Below are positions 40,107-50,633 of a stretch of DNA of 64,000 bases, one piece after another (position 1 is the first letter of the stretch; each line of letters opens with the position of its first letter). Source of the stretch: an uncultured Oscillospiraceae bacterium. GTDB taxonomy: Bacteria; Bacillota; Clostridia; Oscillospirales; Oscillospiraceae. A program made the position numbers and the translations under genes. The DNA lies in the NCBI GenBank assembly GCA_934597255.1, contig CAKTQV010000004.1, forward strand, positions 1 through 64,000, written 5' to 3'. Below the pieces are notes generated by a model. It was not told where the DNA came from. It did not search any database and saw only the letters and a program-made list of their open reading frames with translations.

Positions 40107-40724
40107 TTATTCCGCGTTCACCGAAACGCCGGCGGCGCGAAGCTTTTCCCGCAGCTCCCGGACGTCTCCGTGGAACACGGCGCCGGGCATACCGGCAAAG
40201 CAGGCACCCTCCACATTCGTGATCAGGTCGTCCACGAAGAAGCATTCGTCCAGCCTGAGACCGAAGCGCTCGCACAGAAGGCGGTATATCTCCGGCTGGG
40301 GCTTGACGAGCCGCTCCTGCGCGGAGATGAGCGTGCCGTCAAAAAAGCGGCTGGCCGGGATGCGCGGCCAGTAATCCGGCTGGCGCAGGCTGGCGTTGGA
40401 GAGCAGATAGATGCCGTAGCCGTTGGCTTTGAGCTCGCCGATCAGCTCGTACATGCCATCCACCGGTTCGATGGGCCGGTCCCAGAAGGAGACGAGCTTG
40501 TGCACGGCGTCGTGCAGCCGGGCCGGCACGCGCGCGCAGATCTGCGCGGCGGCCTGCTCGTCTGTCAGCGTGCCGCGGTCCATCTGCGCCCACTCCAGCG
40601 ACTGAAAGACCTCGCGCATCAGAAGCGGCTCGTCCTCCGGCGCGACGCCGTGGCGCTCCATGAAGCGCCGCCGGTCGAAGCGGATGAGCACGCCGCCCAT
40701 GTCAAACACGATGTTTCGTATCAT
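40107..40724 (-). CDS. HAD-superfamily hydrolase
   Basis: A 205-residue HAD hydrolase of subfamily IA. Motif I is FDMGGVLIRFD (residues 7-17; the nucleophile is Asp8, but the second Asp of the usual DxD is Gly), motif II YLLSNAS, motif III VKPQPEIYRLL and motif IV CFFVDDLITNVEGA. The DxGGV form is common in the YihX/epoxide-hydrolase-like group. Its substrate is probably a phosphorylated metabolite. ATG 40724 overlaps the stop of the ABC permease gene (ATGA), so it is co-translated with the importer and may act on the imported phospho-compound; this is speculative. Confidence 0.82.
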   Translation of the reverse strand: MIRNIVFDMGGVLIRFDRRRFMERHGVAPEDEPLLMREVFQSLEWAQMDRGTLTDEQAAAQICARVPARLHDAVHKLVSFWDRPIEPVDGMYELIGELKANGYGIYLLSNASLRQPDYWPRIPASRFFDGTLISAQERLVKPQPEIYRLLCERFGLRLDECFFVDDLITNVEGACFAGMPGAVFHGDVRELREKLRAAGVSVNAE

Positions 40725-42375
40725 CAGACGACCTTCACCTTTCCCTTCGTGAGCCGGAACACGATCAGCAGCGAGACGATCGTCGTGATGGTCAGGATGG
40801 TGGCCAGCGCGGCGGCCGTGCCGTCGCTCATGCGGGTGACCTCCTGATAGATGGCCACGGCGATGGTGGAGGTCTTGCCGCTGTAAAGCATGATGGAACT
40901 GGACAGCTCGTTGATGCAGGTGATCCAGCTGAGCACCGCGCCGGACATGACGCCCGGGAGCATCATCCGCGCCGTGACGGTGAAGAAGGTCTTCATGGGG
41001 CTGACGCCGAGGTTGATGGACGCCTCCTCAATGAAGGGGTCCATCTGGTACAGGAAGGCGCTGCCGGAGCGGACCGTATACGGAAGCTTGCGGATGACGT
41101 AGGAGATGATCATGATGGCCGCCGTGCCGACAAGGATGATGGGCTTGCGGTTGAAGGCGATGATCAGTCCGATGCCGAGCACGGAGCCGGGAATGACATA
41201 GGGGAACATGATGAGCGCGTCGATGAGCGTGGCGACCTTTCCCTTCTTGCGCACCAGAATGTAGGAGACCAGGATGCCGACGAGAATGATGAACACGATG
41301 GCGATGAGAGAGAAGACATAGGTGTTGCGGATGTTGGTGGACAGCCGGGAGAGGATGGCGCGGTAGTTGTTGAGATTGATCCCCTTGACGACGCCGGAGA
41401 AGCTCCGCTCGACAAAGGACTGGCAGACCACGACGATCTGCGGCAGGAAGGCCAGGAACACGACCAGATAGATCGGCAGCGAGGCCAGGAAGCGCCGCCC
41501 GCAGTGAAGCTCGGTCTCCTTCGGCGGACGCAGCGAGCTCATCTGGTAATTGCGCTTGTCCACGACGAATTTCTGGAACGCCAGCACCAGAAGCGAGCAG
41601 GCGACGATGATGACCGACAGCGTGGAGGCCATGTAGGGGTTGACCGCGCTTTCGGACATGTATTCGTTGTAAACGAGCACCGGCAGCACGGTGTAGCCCT
41701 CGCCGATGAGCATGGGCGTGCCGAAATCGGCCAGACAGGTCATGAAAACCATGATGCAGCCGGCCAGCAGCGACGGCATGATGACCGGCAGCGTGATTGT
41801 GCAGATGCGGCGCAGCTTGCTCATGCCGAGATTCTCCGCCGCCTCCTCCAGCGAGCTGTCGATGCTGTTCATGGCGCTGGAGGTGTAGAGGTAGATGTAG
41901 GGGAACAGGTGCAGCGTGAACACGAAGATGATGCCGTTGCGGCCGTAGATCGTGGGCGCCGTGAGCCCGATGAGCGCAAACAGCCGGGCCACCAGTCCGT
42001 TGCGGCCGAGCAGAATGATCCACGAATACGCGCCGATGAACGGCGGGCTCATCAGCGACATGATGATGAGGATGTGGAGGATGCGCTTGCCGGCGATGTT
42101 GTAGCGGGTCATCAGATAGGCGATGGGAACGCCGATCACCGTGGCGAAAAGGACGGTAAAGAAGCAGACCAGCAGCGAGCGCAGCAGCGTCAGATAGTAG
42201 TACGGCTTGGTGAAAAAGCGGATGAAGTTATACAGCGTCAGCCCCTCGACCTTGTTGGAAAACACGCTCTTGGTCAAAATCGTGTAAAAGGGGTAGACAA
42301 TGAACATGCACAGCGTCAAGACCACGACCAGCCTGGTGAAAAACCAGAAGTCGGGACGCCATTTCCGGCCCAGCT

Positions 42376-42379
<4 letters not shown>
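40724..42379 (-). CDS. ABC permease, duplicated iron/phosphonate type
   Basis: A 551-residue inner-membrane permease with two tandem BPD-type domains (about 60-270 and 330-540) and some twelve helices. Both halves contain an EAA-type loop (LEEAAENLGMSKLRRICTIT; IEEASINLGVSPMKTFFTVT) that docks on the ATPase. This fused layout is typical of FbpB/AfuB iron(III) and 2-aminoethylphosphonate importers. It overlaps the ATPase gene by four bases and the HAD gene by one. With the binding protein at 43592 it forms a complete importer. Iron(III) versus phosphonate remains undecided. Confidence 0.9.
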
Positions 42380-43449
<1,070 letters not shown>

Positions 43450-43493
43450 AAAAGCTCCTCTCTTGGTGCCTGTGCAGACATCGTTTATAGAAT

Positions 43494-43529
43494 CGAAACA
43501 GGCCGCTTAGTTCTAAGCGGCTTGTTTCG
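43494..43529 (-). terminator. Long hairpin between binding-protein and ATPase genes
   Basis: A 16-base stem (43494-43509 with 43514-43529, one G-T pair) with a 4-base loop. It probably stabilises or attenuates the transcript. Confidence 0.6.
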
Positions 43530-43546
43530 GCTCTATACAAAGAAAG

Positions 43547-43578
43547 CACATGGGGATAAGTGAGATTATCCCCATGTG
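43547..43578 (-). terminator. Hairpin just after the binding-protein gene
   Basis: CACATGGGGATAA (43547-43559) pairs perfectly with TTATCCCCATGTG (43566-43578). On the minus strand CTTTCTTTG follows, a weak terminator 14 bases after the stop of the gene. Confidence 0.65.
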
Positions 43579-43591
43579 TGTCGTTTGACGG

Positions 43592-44704
43592 TCAGCCGAC
43601 GGTCAGATCGTTCCACTGCTCCACGATGGCTTCCTTGTTGTTGGCAGCATACGCGAAGTCATAGTCGCCCAGATCCAGCTCGGACAGCTCGCACAGACCC
43701 TCGGGGGTCAGGTCGTTGCGGACGGGACGGCGGGCCCAGTTGGTGTTCTGATCCACCTGGCAGTCATAGCTGGTGACGAAGTCGATGAACAGCTTGGCGT
43801 TCTCTTCGTTCGGGCAGTTCTTGATCAGAGCCACGCCGTCGGGAACGGCGGAGTTCTTCTCGGGATAGACATAGCCGATGTCGGGGTTGTCCGCGTACAG
43901 GACGGCGGACTTCTCAATGGTCACGCCCAGCGCGTACTCACCGCTGGCGACGAGCTTGTGGCAGTTGCCGGAGGAATCCTGGACCTTGCCGTCGAGGTTG
44001 GCGATGAAGCGCTCAACAAGATCCCAGCCCTCTTCGATGGTGGGCTGGCTGAACAGCATGGTGCACAGCTGGGTGTAGGCGGAGCCGGACTTGGCCGGAG
44101 AGGCGAAGGCGATCTGGCCCTTGAGGGACTCGTCGCACAGGCCTTCCCAGGTGGTGGGGACGTCCGCCTCGTCGATCATGGTCTTGTTATAGATGAAGAC
44201 CATGGGCAGGGGGGACTCGCCGATCCACATGTCGTCGGCATCCTTGAAGGCCTCGTCGATGAACTCGTCGTTGGCGCAGACATAGGGGGCAAAGTAGTCG
44301 GTGTAAGCGGCCAGAGTGTCGGCGCCGCCGCCCCACAGCACGTCGCCCTGGGGATTCTCGGCCTCGGCGACCACGCGCTGGCACAGCTCGCCGGTGCCGC
44401 CGGCGATCACTTCGACCTGGATGTTGGGATAGGTCTGCTCAAACAGCGCAACGCCGGCAGCCAGGGGATCGGCGTCGTGCGGAGAGTAGACGACGAGAGA
44501 GCCGGTGTAGTCCTCGGGAGCCTTGGCGGCTTCTTCGGTCTCGGTGGGCTCCTCGGCGGGTTCCTCGGCAGCCGTAGTGGTCTCGGTCGCCTCGGTCGAG
44601 GTCTCCTTCTCGGTCTCGGCAGGCTCTTTGGTGCTGCCGCAGGCGCACAGCGCAAAGACCATCACCAGCGCCAGCAGGAGAGCAAGCAGACGGGATGTTT
44701 TCAT
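43592..44704 (-). CDS. Iron/phosphonate-type substrate-binding lipoprotein
   Basis: A 370-residue lipoprotein: signal MKTSRLLALLLALVMVFALC, with the modified Cys about 22 (ALCAC), an acidic Glu/Thr linker to about 63, then a family-1/FbpA-like binding domain (GSLVVYSPHDADPLAAGVAL, NPQGDVLWGGGADTLAAY, VFIYNKTMIDEADVPTTWEG). It captures the ligand of the importer encoded by 40724-43449. The GGGADT segment resembles iron- and aminoethylphosphonate-binding relatives. The tandem Tyr pair of FbpA-type iron ligands is not obvious, so iron binding is uncertain. ATG 44704 has AGGAGGATAC. Confidence 0.85.
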   Translation of the reverse strand: MKTSRLLALLLALVMVFALCACGSTKEPAETEKETSTEATETTTAAEEPAEEPTETEEAAKAPEDYTGSLVVYSPHDADPLAAGVALFEQTYPNIQVEVIAGGTGELCQRVVAEAENPQGDVLWGGGADTLAAYTDYFAPYVCANDEFIDEAFKDADDMWIGESPLPMVFIYNKTMIDEADVPTTWEGLCDESLKGQIAFASPAKSGSAYTQLCTMLFSQPTIEEGWDLVERFIANLDGKVQDSSGNCHKLVASGEYALGVTIEKSAVLYADNPDIGYVYPEKNSAVPDGVALIKNCPNEENAKLFIDFVTSYDCQVDQNTNWARRPVRNDLTPEGLCELSELDLGDYDFAYAANNKEAIVEQWNDLTVG

Positions 44705-44772
44705 TTTGTATCCTCCAGAATTGCGCGGCGTTTTCAGCCGCAAAAATTGACCCCATTTTCTGGGGCATTTAA

Positions 44773-44801
44773 AAAATAGCATATCCGGCTGCGTTTTACA
44801 A
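44773..44801 (-). promoter_or_regulatory. Promoter of the binding-protein gene
   Basis: Minus strand TTGTAA (44801-44796), 17-base spacer, TATTTT (44778-44773). A 10-base palindrome, ACAAATTTGT, lies about 45 bases upstream (44843-44852). Confidence 0.5.
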
Positions 44802-44896
44802 GATTCAACATTAAAAAATGTGGAAACGTCAATATTTAGCTGACAAATTTGTGCAATTGTGATATGAGGAGCGCCGCGCCGGGGGAAAAGAAAACG

Positions 44897-44924
44897 CCCC
44901 CGGACGCCAAACGGCGTCCGGGGG
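44897..44924 (-). terminator. Terminator of the heat-shock operon
   Basis: CCCCCGGACGCC (44897-44908) pairs with GGCGTCCGGGGG (44913-44924); on the minus strand CGTTTTCTTTT follows. Confidence 0.75.
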
Positions 44925-44949
44925 ACGGTTTATACGCGGGGGAAGGGGC

Positions 44950-46854
44950 TCAGAACAGGCCGCAGACAAGCTCGGTGTAGGCCGCCGGGTCCTCCAGCGG
45001 GATGCCGGCGATCAGCTCGGCCTGGCCGAGCAGGACCATGGCCAGCCGCCTGGCGCGGGGCTTGTCCTCCTTCCACGCCCTTTCCAGCGCGGCGAAGGCG
45101 GGGTGCTCGGCGTTGAGCTCGAGCACGCGGCGCGCCTTGACGCGGCTGCCCTCGGGCACGCCGGGGAGGTTGTTGAAGTATTTCTCCATCTCGATGGTGA
45201 CTTCGCCCTCGGTGGACAGGAACACGGGCTGGCTTTTCAGCTTGTGCGACAGCTTCACGCTCTCCACGGTGCCGCCAAGGCTCTCCTTGACGAAATCGAG
45301 CAGCTCCCTGTATTCCTCGGATTTCTTCTCCGTGTCCTGCTTCTCCTCGTCGCTTTCCAGACCGAGATCGTCCGACGAGACGTTGCAGAACTCCTTGTCG
45401 TCCACCTTGCCGACGATGCCTACGACGAATTCGTCCACGTCGTCCGTCAGGCAGAGCATATCGTAGCCGGCGGCCTTGACGGTCTCGGCCTGCGGCAGCG
45501 CCGCGGCGCGCTTGACCGTTTCGGCGCAGGCGAAATAGATCTTCTTCTGCCCCTCGGGCATGGCCTTGACGTATTCGTCGAGACTGACGAGCTTTTCCTG
45601 CTTCTGGCTGTAAAACAGGAGCAGATCCTGCAGAAGCTCCTTGTGCATCCCGTAGTCGCCCACAACGCCATATTTCAGCTGCGGGGCGAACGCGGTGTAG
45701 AAGGTCTCGTAGCGCGCGCGGTCGCTGTCCATAAGACGCTTGAGCTCGCTTTTGATCTTCTTTTCGAGATTCTGGGCGATGAGCTTGAGCTGGCGGTCGT
45801 GCTGGAGCATCTCGCGGGAGATGTTCAGCGACAGGTCGGGGCTGTCCACCACGCCGCGCACGAAGCGGAAGTAGTCCGGCACGAGATCGGCGCAGTTTTC
45901 CATGATCATCACGCCCGAGGAATAAAGCTGCAGGCCGGGCTTATAGTCGCGGGTGTAGTAGTCATAGGGGGCCTTGGCCGGGATGAACAGCATGGCGCGG
46001 TAGCTCGTAAGACCCTCGGCGTTGACGCGGATGACGGCCACGGGGTCGTCCATATCGTGCCAGACGTCCTTGTACCAGGCCATGCAGTCATCGTCCGTGA
46101 CGTCCTTTTTGTCGCGCTGCCAGATGGGCACCATGGAGTTGACGGTCTGGTCCTCGACGACGGTCTTGTATTCGCCCTTGCCGTCCTCGCCGCCCTTTTC
46201 GTCCCACTCCCGGCGCTCGACCATCATGTGGATCGGACAGCGGACATAGTCGGAGTATTTCTTCACAAGCTCCTTCAGCCGCCAGCTCTCCAGATAGTCG
46301 GAGTAGCTCTCCTCGTCGGTGTCGGGCTTGATGTGCATGATGACGTCGCTGCCGACGCCGTCCTTTTCGCAGGGCGTGACGGTGTAGCCGTCGGCGCCGT
46401 TGGATTCCCACTTATACGCCTGCTCGCTGCCGTAGGCTTTCGTGACGACGGTCACCTTGTCGGCGACCATGAACGCGGAATAAAAGCCCACGCCGAACTG
46501 GCCGATCACGTCAAGATCCACGTCGTCCGCCTTGTCCATGTCCTCGCGGAACTGGCGCGTGCCGGATTTGGCGATGACGCCGAGATTGTCGCCCAGCTCC
46601 TGCTCGGTCATGCCGATGCCGTTGTCGGAGACAGTGAGCGTGCGCGCGTCCTTGTCCGCGTCGATGCGGATGCGGAAATCGCCGCGGCTCATGCCCACGC
46701 CCTCGTCCGTCAGGCTCTTGTAGCAGAGCTTGTCGATGGCGTCGGAGGCGTTGGAGATGATTTCGCGCAGGAAGATCTCCTTGTGGGTGTAGATGGAGTT
46801 GATCATCAGATCAAGCAGCCGCTTGGATTCGGCCTTGAACTGTTTCTTTGCCAT
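44950..46854 (-). CDS. htpG: Chaperone HtpG (Hsp90)
   Basis: A 634-residue cytoplasmic Hsp90. The N-terminal ATPase (GHKL) domain has IFLREIISNASDAIDKL, DNGIGMTEQELGDNLGVIA and GQFGVGFYSAFMVADKV; the middle domain has FIPAKAPYDYY and SLNISREMLQ; the C-terminal dimerisation domain is complete. ATG 46854 is 17 bases after the dnaJ stop, so it is most likely the last gene of the hrcA operon, an arrangement less common than a separate htpG. Terminator at 44897-44924. Confidence 0.97.
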   Translation of the reverse strand: MAKKQFKAESKRLLDLMINSIYTHKEIFLREIISNASDAIDKLCYKSLTDEGVGMSRGDFRIRIDADKDARTLTVSDNGIGMTEQELGDNLGVIAKSGTRQFREDMDKADDVDLDVIGQFGVGFYSAFMVADKVTVVTKAYGSEQAYKWESNGADGYTVTPCEKDGVGSDVIMHIKPDTDEESYSDYLESWRLKELVKKYSDYVRCPIHMMVERREWDEKGGEDGKGEYKTVVEDQTVNSMVPIWQRDKKDVTDDDCMAWYKDVWHDMDDPVAVIRVNAEGLTSYRAMLFIPAKAPYDYYTRDYKPGLQLYSSGVMIMENCADLVPDYFRFVRGVVDSPDLSLNISREMLQHDRQLKLIAQNLEKKIKSELKRLMDSDRARYETFYTAFAPQLKYGVVGDYGMHKELLQDLLLFYSQKQEKLVSLDEYVKAMPEGQKKIYFACAETVKRAAALPQAETVKAAGYDMLCLTDDVDEFVVGIVGKVDDKEFCNVSSDDLGLESDEEKQDTEKKSEEYRELLDFVKESLGGTVESVKLSHKLKSQPVFLSTEGEVTIEMEKYFNNLPGVPEGSRVKARRVLELNAEHPAFAALERAWKEDKPRARRLAMVLLGQAELIAGIPLEDPAAYTELVCGLF

Positions 46855-46871
46855 AATATTCGCTTCCTTTT

Positions 46872-48020
46872 TTACAGTTTGCGTTTCTTTTTGCCCATGT
46901 TCCGGTCGCCCAGGCTCTCGCCGAACTCGCGCAGAAGCTCCTTCTGGCGGCTGTTGAGCCCCTTGGGCGTGACGACGTTGGCCGTGACGTATTCGTCGCC
47001 GCGGCTGCCGCCGCGCAGATTGGGAACGCCCTTGCCGCGCAGCCGGAAAACGCTGCCGGACTGGGTGCCCTCCGGGATCGTGAGCTCCACCGGGCCGTCC
47101 AGCGTCGGCACCTCGACCTGCGCGCCGAGCGCGGCCTGGGCGAAGCTGATGTCGGTGGTGATGTAAATATTATTGCCCTCGCGGGTGAAGGTCTTGTCGG
47201 GGCGGACGTTGACCGTGACGAGCAGATCGCCCGCCGGGCCGCCGTTGGCGCCGGCGTTGCCCTGCCCGCGCAGATTGAGGGTCTGGCCGTCGTCGATGCC
47301 GGCCGGTATGTCCACGCTCAGCTTTTTCTGGGTGCGGATGCTTCCCGCGCCGTGGCAGCGGGAGCAGGGCGTATGGATGATCTTGCCGCTTCCGCCGCAT
47401 TTGGAGCAGACGGTGGACGACTGCATCACGCCGAAGGGCGTGCGCTGCGTCACGCGGACGGAGCCGGTGCCGCGGCAGTCGGGGCATACCTCCGCCGTCG
47501 TGCCGCTCGCGCAGCCGGTGCCCTTGCAGTCCGGGCAGCTTTCCGTGCGGGGGATCTGTATCTCCTTTTTGCAGCCGAAGGCCGCTTCCTTGAAGTCGAT
47601 CGTGAGCCGGGCGCGCAGGCTCTCGCCCCGCTGGGGGCCGCTGCGCGCGTTTCCGGCGCTGCCGCGGCCGCCGCCGAAAATATCGCCGAAGCCGCCGCCG
47701 AACCCGCCGAAAATATCGCCGAATATGTCGCCCAGATCGCCGAAGTCGCCGCTGAAGCCGGCGCCGCCGCCGTTGCTGGCGGCATAGCTCGGATCCACGC
47801 CGGCAAAGCCGAAGCGGTCGTATTTTGCCTTTTTATCGGGGTCGGACAAAACGCCGTAGGCCTCGCCGATCTCCTTGAAGCGGGCCTCCGCGTCCTTGTC
47901 GCCGGGGTGCAGATCGGGATGGTTTTCCTTGGCGAGACGGCGGTAGGCTTTTTTGATCTGTTCCTCCGTGGCGCCCTTCTGCAGACCCAGGACCTCGTAG
48001 TAATCTCGTTTATCTGCCAT
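46872..48020 (-). CDS. dnaJ: Chaperone DnaJ (Hsp40)
   Basis: A 382-residue type I Hsp40 co-chaperone stimulating DnaK. J domain 1-70 with the HPD motif in ENHPDLHPGD; Gly/Phe-rich linker about 85-130; zinc-finger domain with four CxxCxGxG-type repeats (CPDCKGTG, CPDCRGTG, CSKCGGSG, CSRCHGAG); C-terminal peptide-binding domains. It lies downstream of dnaK after a spacer containing three hairpins (48054-48142). Complete and typical. Confidence 0.97.
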   Translation of the reverse strand: MADKRDYYEVLGLQKGATEEQIKKAYRRLAKENHPDLHPGDKDAEARFKEIGEAYGVLSDPDKKAKYDRFGFAGVDPSYAASNGGGAGFSGDFGDLGDIFGDIFGGFGGGFGDIFGGGRGSAGNARSGPQRGESLRARLTIDFKEAAFGCKKEIQIPRTESCPDCKGTGCASGTTAEVCPDCRGTGSVRVTQRTPFGVMQSSTVCSKCGGSGKIIHTPCSRCHGAGSIRTQKKLSVDIPAGIDDGQTLNLRGQGNAGANGGPAGDLLVTVNVRPDKTFTREGNNIYITTDISFAQAALGAQVEVPTLDGPVELTIPEGTQSGSVFRLRGKGVPNLRGGSRGDEYVTANVVTPKGLNSRQKELLREFGESLGDRNMGKKKRKL

Positions 48021-48053
48021 ATGATCACAACCTTATACGAATTCTTAACAGGA

Positions 48054-48142
48054 CGGGCCGGCCCGTCTTATTAAGGCCACGGAACGTGGCTTGGCGGCGC
48101 AGCCGCTTAACATGCAAGCCGGCGGGATGCTGCCATCCCGCC
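48054..48142 (-). other. Hairpin cluster between dnaK and dnaJ
   Basis: Three inverted repeats lie in the 146-base gap: palindrome GACGGGCCGGCCCGTC (48054-48069), GCCACG/CGTGGC (48076-48081 with 48085-48090) and GGCGGGATG/CATCCCGCC (48121-48129 with 48134-48142). None has a proper T run, so RNA processing or stability control, raising dnaK over dnaJ, is more likely than full termination. Confidence 0.6.
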
Positions 48143-48166
48143 AGCCGTTTTTCGGCTCCCGCCGGT

Positions 48167-50029
48167 TTATTTGTCGCCGTTGACCTCGGTGTAATCCGCG
48201 TCGTAATACGTCTGGCCGTTGTCGCCGGACGCGGAGGCGTCGCCGCCGTTGAAGCCTGCGGCGCCGTTGGGATCAAAGCCCTGCGCGCCGTTGGGATTGG
48301 CGTTCTGGTAAAGCTTCTCGGAAATCTTGTAGAAGGCCTGCGTCAGCTCCTCGGTGGCGGACTTGATGGCCGCGGTGTCGGAGCCGGACAGCGCGCTCTT
48401 GAGCGCGGCGAGCTTGCCCTCGACCTCGCTCTTGTCGGCGGCGTCGAGCTTGTCGCCCATCTCGGACAGCGTCTTTTTGGTCTGGTAGACCATCTGATCG
48501 CCGGCGTTGCGCACGTCGACCTCCTCCTTGCGGCGGGAGTCCTCCGCAGCGTACTGCTCGGCCTCCTTGACGGCCTTGTCGATCTCGTCCTTGGAGAGGT
48601 TGGAGGAGGCCGTGATGGTGATGTGCTGCTCCTTGCCGGTGCCGAGATCCTTGGCCGAAACGTTCACGATGCCGTTGGCGTCGATATCGAACGTGACCTC
48701 GATCTGCGGCACGCCGCGGCGCGCCGGCGCGATGCCGTCGAGATGGAAGCGTCCGAGGGATTTGTTGTACTGCGCCATCTCGCGCTCGCCCTGCAGGACG
48801 TTCACTTCCACGCTGGTCTGGTTATCGGCCGCGGTGGAGAAGATCTGGCTTTTGCGGGTGGGGATGGTGGTGTTGCGCTCGATCAGGCGCGTGCAGACGC
48901 CGCCGAGCGTCTCGATGCCGAGGGACAGAGGCGTCACGTCGAGCAGAAGGATGCCTTCCACGTCGCCGCCGAGAACGCCGCCCTGGATGGCCGCGCCGCA
49001 GGCCACGCACTCGTCGGGGTTGATGCCCTTGAACGGCTCCTTGCCGGTCAGCGCCTTGACCTTGTCCTGCACGGCGGGGATACGGGTCGAGCCGCCGACG
49101 AGAAGGACCTTGGACAGCTGGCCCGCGGACAGGCCGGCGTCGGACAGGGCCTGGTTGACCGGGCCGACGGTCTTCTCGACCAGATGCGCGGTCAGCTCGT
49201 TGAACTTCGCGCGGGTGAGCGTGAGATCAAGGTGCTTCGGGCCGTTGGCGTCGGCCGTGATATAGGGGAGGTTGATCTGGCTGGTGGTCACGCCGGACAG
49301 GTCGCACTTGGCCTTTTCGGCGGCCTCGCGCAGACGCTGCATGGCGACCTTGTCGCCCGACAGGTCAACGCCGGATTCCTTCCTGAACTCATCGACCAGC
49401 CACTTGGTGATGCACTCGTCGAAGTCGTCGCCGCCGAGGCGGTTGTTGCCGGCCGTGGCCAGCACTTCGATGACGCCGTCGCCGATCTCCAGCACGGACA
49501 CGTCGAACGTGCCGCCGCCGAGGTCGTAGACCATGATCTTCTGGTCGGATTCCTTATCCAGACCGTAGGCCAGCGCGGCCGCGGTCGGCTCGTTGATGAT
49601 GCGCTTGACGTCCAGACCCGCGATCTTGCCGGCGTCCTTGGTGGCCTGGCGCTGGGAGTCGGTGAAGTAGGCGGGCACGGTGATGACCGCTTCGCTGACG
49701 GTCGTGCCCAGATAGGCCTCGGCGTCCTTTTTCAGCTTCTGCAGGACCATGGCGCTGATCTCCTGCGGAGTGTAGCTCTTGCCGTCGACGGTCACGCGGT
49801 AGTTCGTGCCCATCTCGCGCTTGATGGAGGAGATGGTGCGGTCGGGGTTGGTGATGGCCTGGCGCTTGGCGACCTGGCCGACCATGCGTTCGCCGTCCTT
49901 GGAGAAAGCCACGACGGACGGCGTGGTGCGCGCGCCCTCGGCGTTGGGGATGACGACGGCCTCGCCGCCTTCCATGACGGCGACGCAGCTGTTAGTAGTA
50001 CCAAGATCTATACCAATGATTTTTCCCAT
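48167..50029 (-). CDS. dnaK: Chaperone DnaK (Hsp70)
   Basis: A 620-residue Hsp70 that folds and protects proteins in an ATP-driven cycle with DnaJ and GrpE. ATPase domain: GIDLGTTNSCVAVMEGG (6-22), NEPTAAALAYGLD and YDLGGGTFDVS; linker and substrate domain with VNVLQGEREMAQYNKSLG; helical lid and an Asn/Gly-rich tail ending EVNGDK. The N-terminal motif, without the insertion of Gram-negative DnaK, fits Firmicutes. Start ATG 50029 has AGGAGGATC. Third gene of the operon. Confidence 0.98.
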   Translation of the reverse strand: MGKIIGIDLGTTNSCVAVMEGGEAVVIPNAEGARTTPSVVAFSKDGERMVGQVAKRQAITNPDRTISSIKREMGTNYRVTVDGKSYTPQEISAMVLQKLKKDAEAYLGTTVSEAVITVPAYFTDSQRQATKDAGKIAGLDVKRIINEPTAAALAYGLDKESDQKIMVYDLGGGTFDVSVLEIGDGVIEVLATAGNNRLGGDDFDECITKWLVDEFRKESGVDLSGDKVAMQRLREAAEKAKCDLSGVTTSQINLPYITADANGPKHLDLTLTRAKFNELTAHLVEKTVGPVNQALSDAGLSAGQLSKVLLVGGSTRIPAVQDKVKALTGKEPFKGINPDECVACGAAIQGGVLGGDVEGILLLDVTPLSLGIETLGGVCTRLIERNTTIPTRKSQIFSTAADNQTSVEVNVLQGEREMAQYNKSLGRFHLDGIAPARRGVPQIEVTFDIDANGIVNVSAKDLGTGKEQHITITASSNLSKDEIDKAVKEAEQYAAEDSRRKEEVDVRNAGDQMVYQTKKTLSEMGDKLDAADKSEVEGKLAALKSALSGSDTAAIKSATEELTQAFYKISEKLYQNANPNGAQGFDPNGAAGFNGGDASASGDNGQTYYDADYTEVNGDK

Positions 50030-50093
50030 TTTAATGATCCTCCTGTTTATCCTGAATGATGTTGTTTATGAATGAAATAATGGATTGACGGAT

Positions 50094-50633
50094 TTAATTG
50101 GCGACCTGAACGGCGGAGAAGCGGATCACCTTGTCGCCGAGCTTGAAGCCCCGCGTCAGCTCGAGGACGATCTCGCCCTCGCCGTATTTCTCGTCGTCGA
50201 TGTGCAGCACCGCGTTGTGCAGCGCCGGGTCGAATTTCCTGCCGACGGCCTCGATCTCCGTCACGCCGAGCCCCTCGAGCACGCCCTTGAACTGGCTGAG
50301 GATGGCTGCGGCGGCCTTTTTGGCCTCGGGATCGGTCTCGTGCTCCGCCGCGCGGGCGAGATTGTCGTACACCGGCAGAAATTTCACCACCGTGTCCGCG
50401 CGCACGTCCGCGTAGATGTTTTCGCGCTCAAGACGGCTGCGGCGGCGGAAGTTGTCGTATTCGGCCAGAATGCGCAGATACTTGTCGTTCTGCTCGGCCA
50501 GCTGCGCGCGCAGCGTGTCGGCCTCGCTTTTTTCAGCTGGGGCCTCCGCCGCTTCCGCGGCCGTTTCGGCTTCCGGCTCCGCTTCGGTCTGCGGCGTCTT
50601 TTTTTCTTCCGGCTGGTTCTTTTCCTTACTCAT
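50094..50633 (-). CDS. grpE: Nucleotide exchange factor GrpE
   Basis: A 179-residue co-chaperone releasing ADP from DnaK. An acidic Glu/Ala-rich N-terminus (about 1-40, disordered) precedes a long coiled coil (ADTLRAQLAEQNDKYLRILA, then YDNFRRRSRLERENIY) and a C-terminal beta domain (KFDPALHNAVLHIDDEKYGE). It overlaps the hrcA 3' end by eight bases in another frame, so translation is coupled. Normal length. Confidence 0.95.
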   Translation of the reverse strand: MSKEKNQPEEKKTPQTEAEPEAETAAEAAEAPAEKSEADTLRAQLAEQNDKYLRILAEYDNFRRRSRLERENIYADVRADTVVKFLPVYDNLARAAEHETDPEAKKAAAAILSQFKGVLEGLGVTEIEAVGRKFDPALHNAVLHIDDEKYGEGEIVLELTRGFKLGDKVIRFSAVQVAN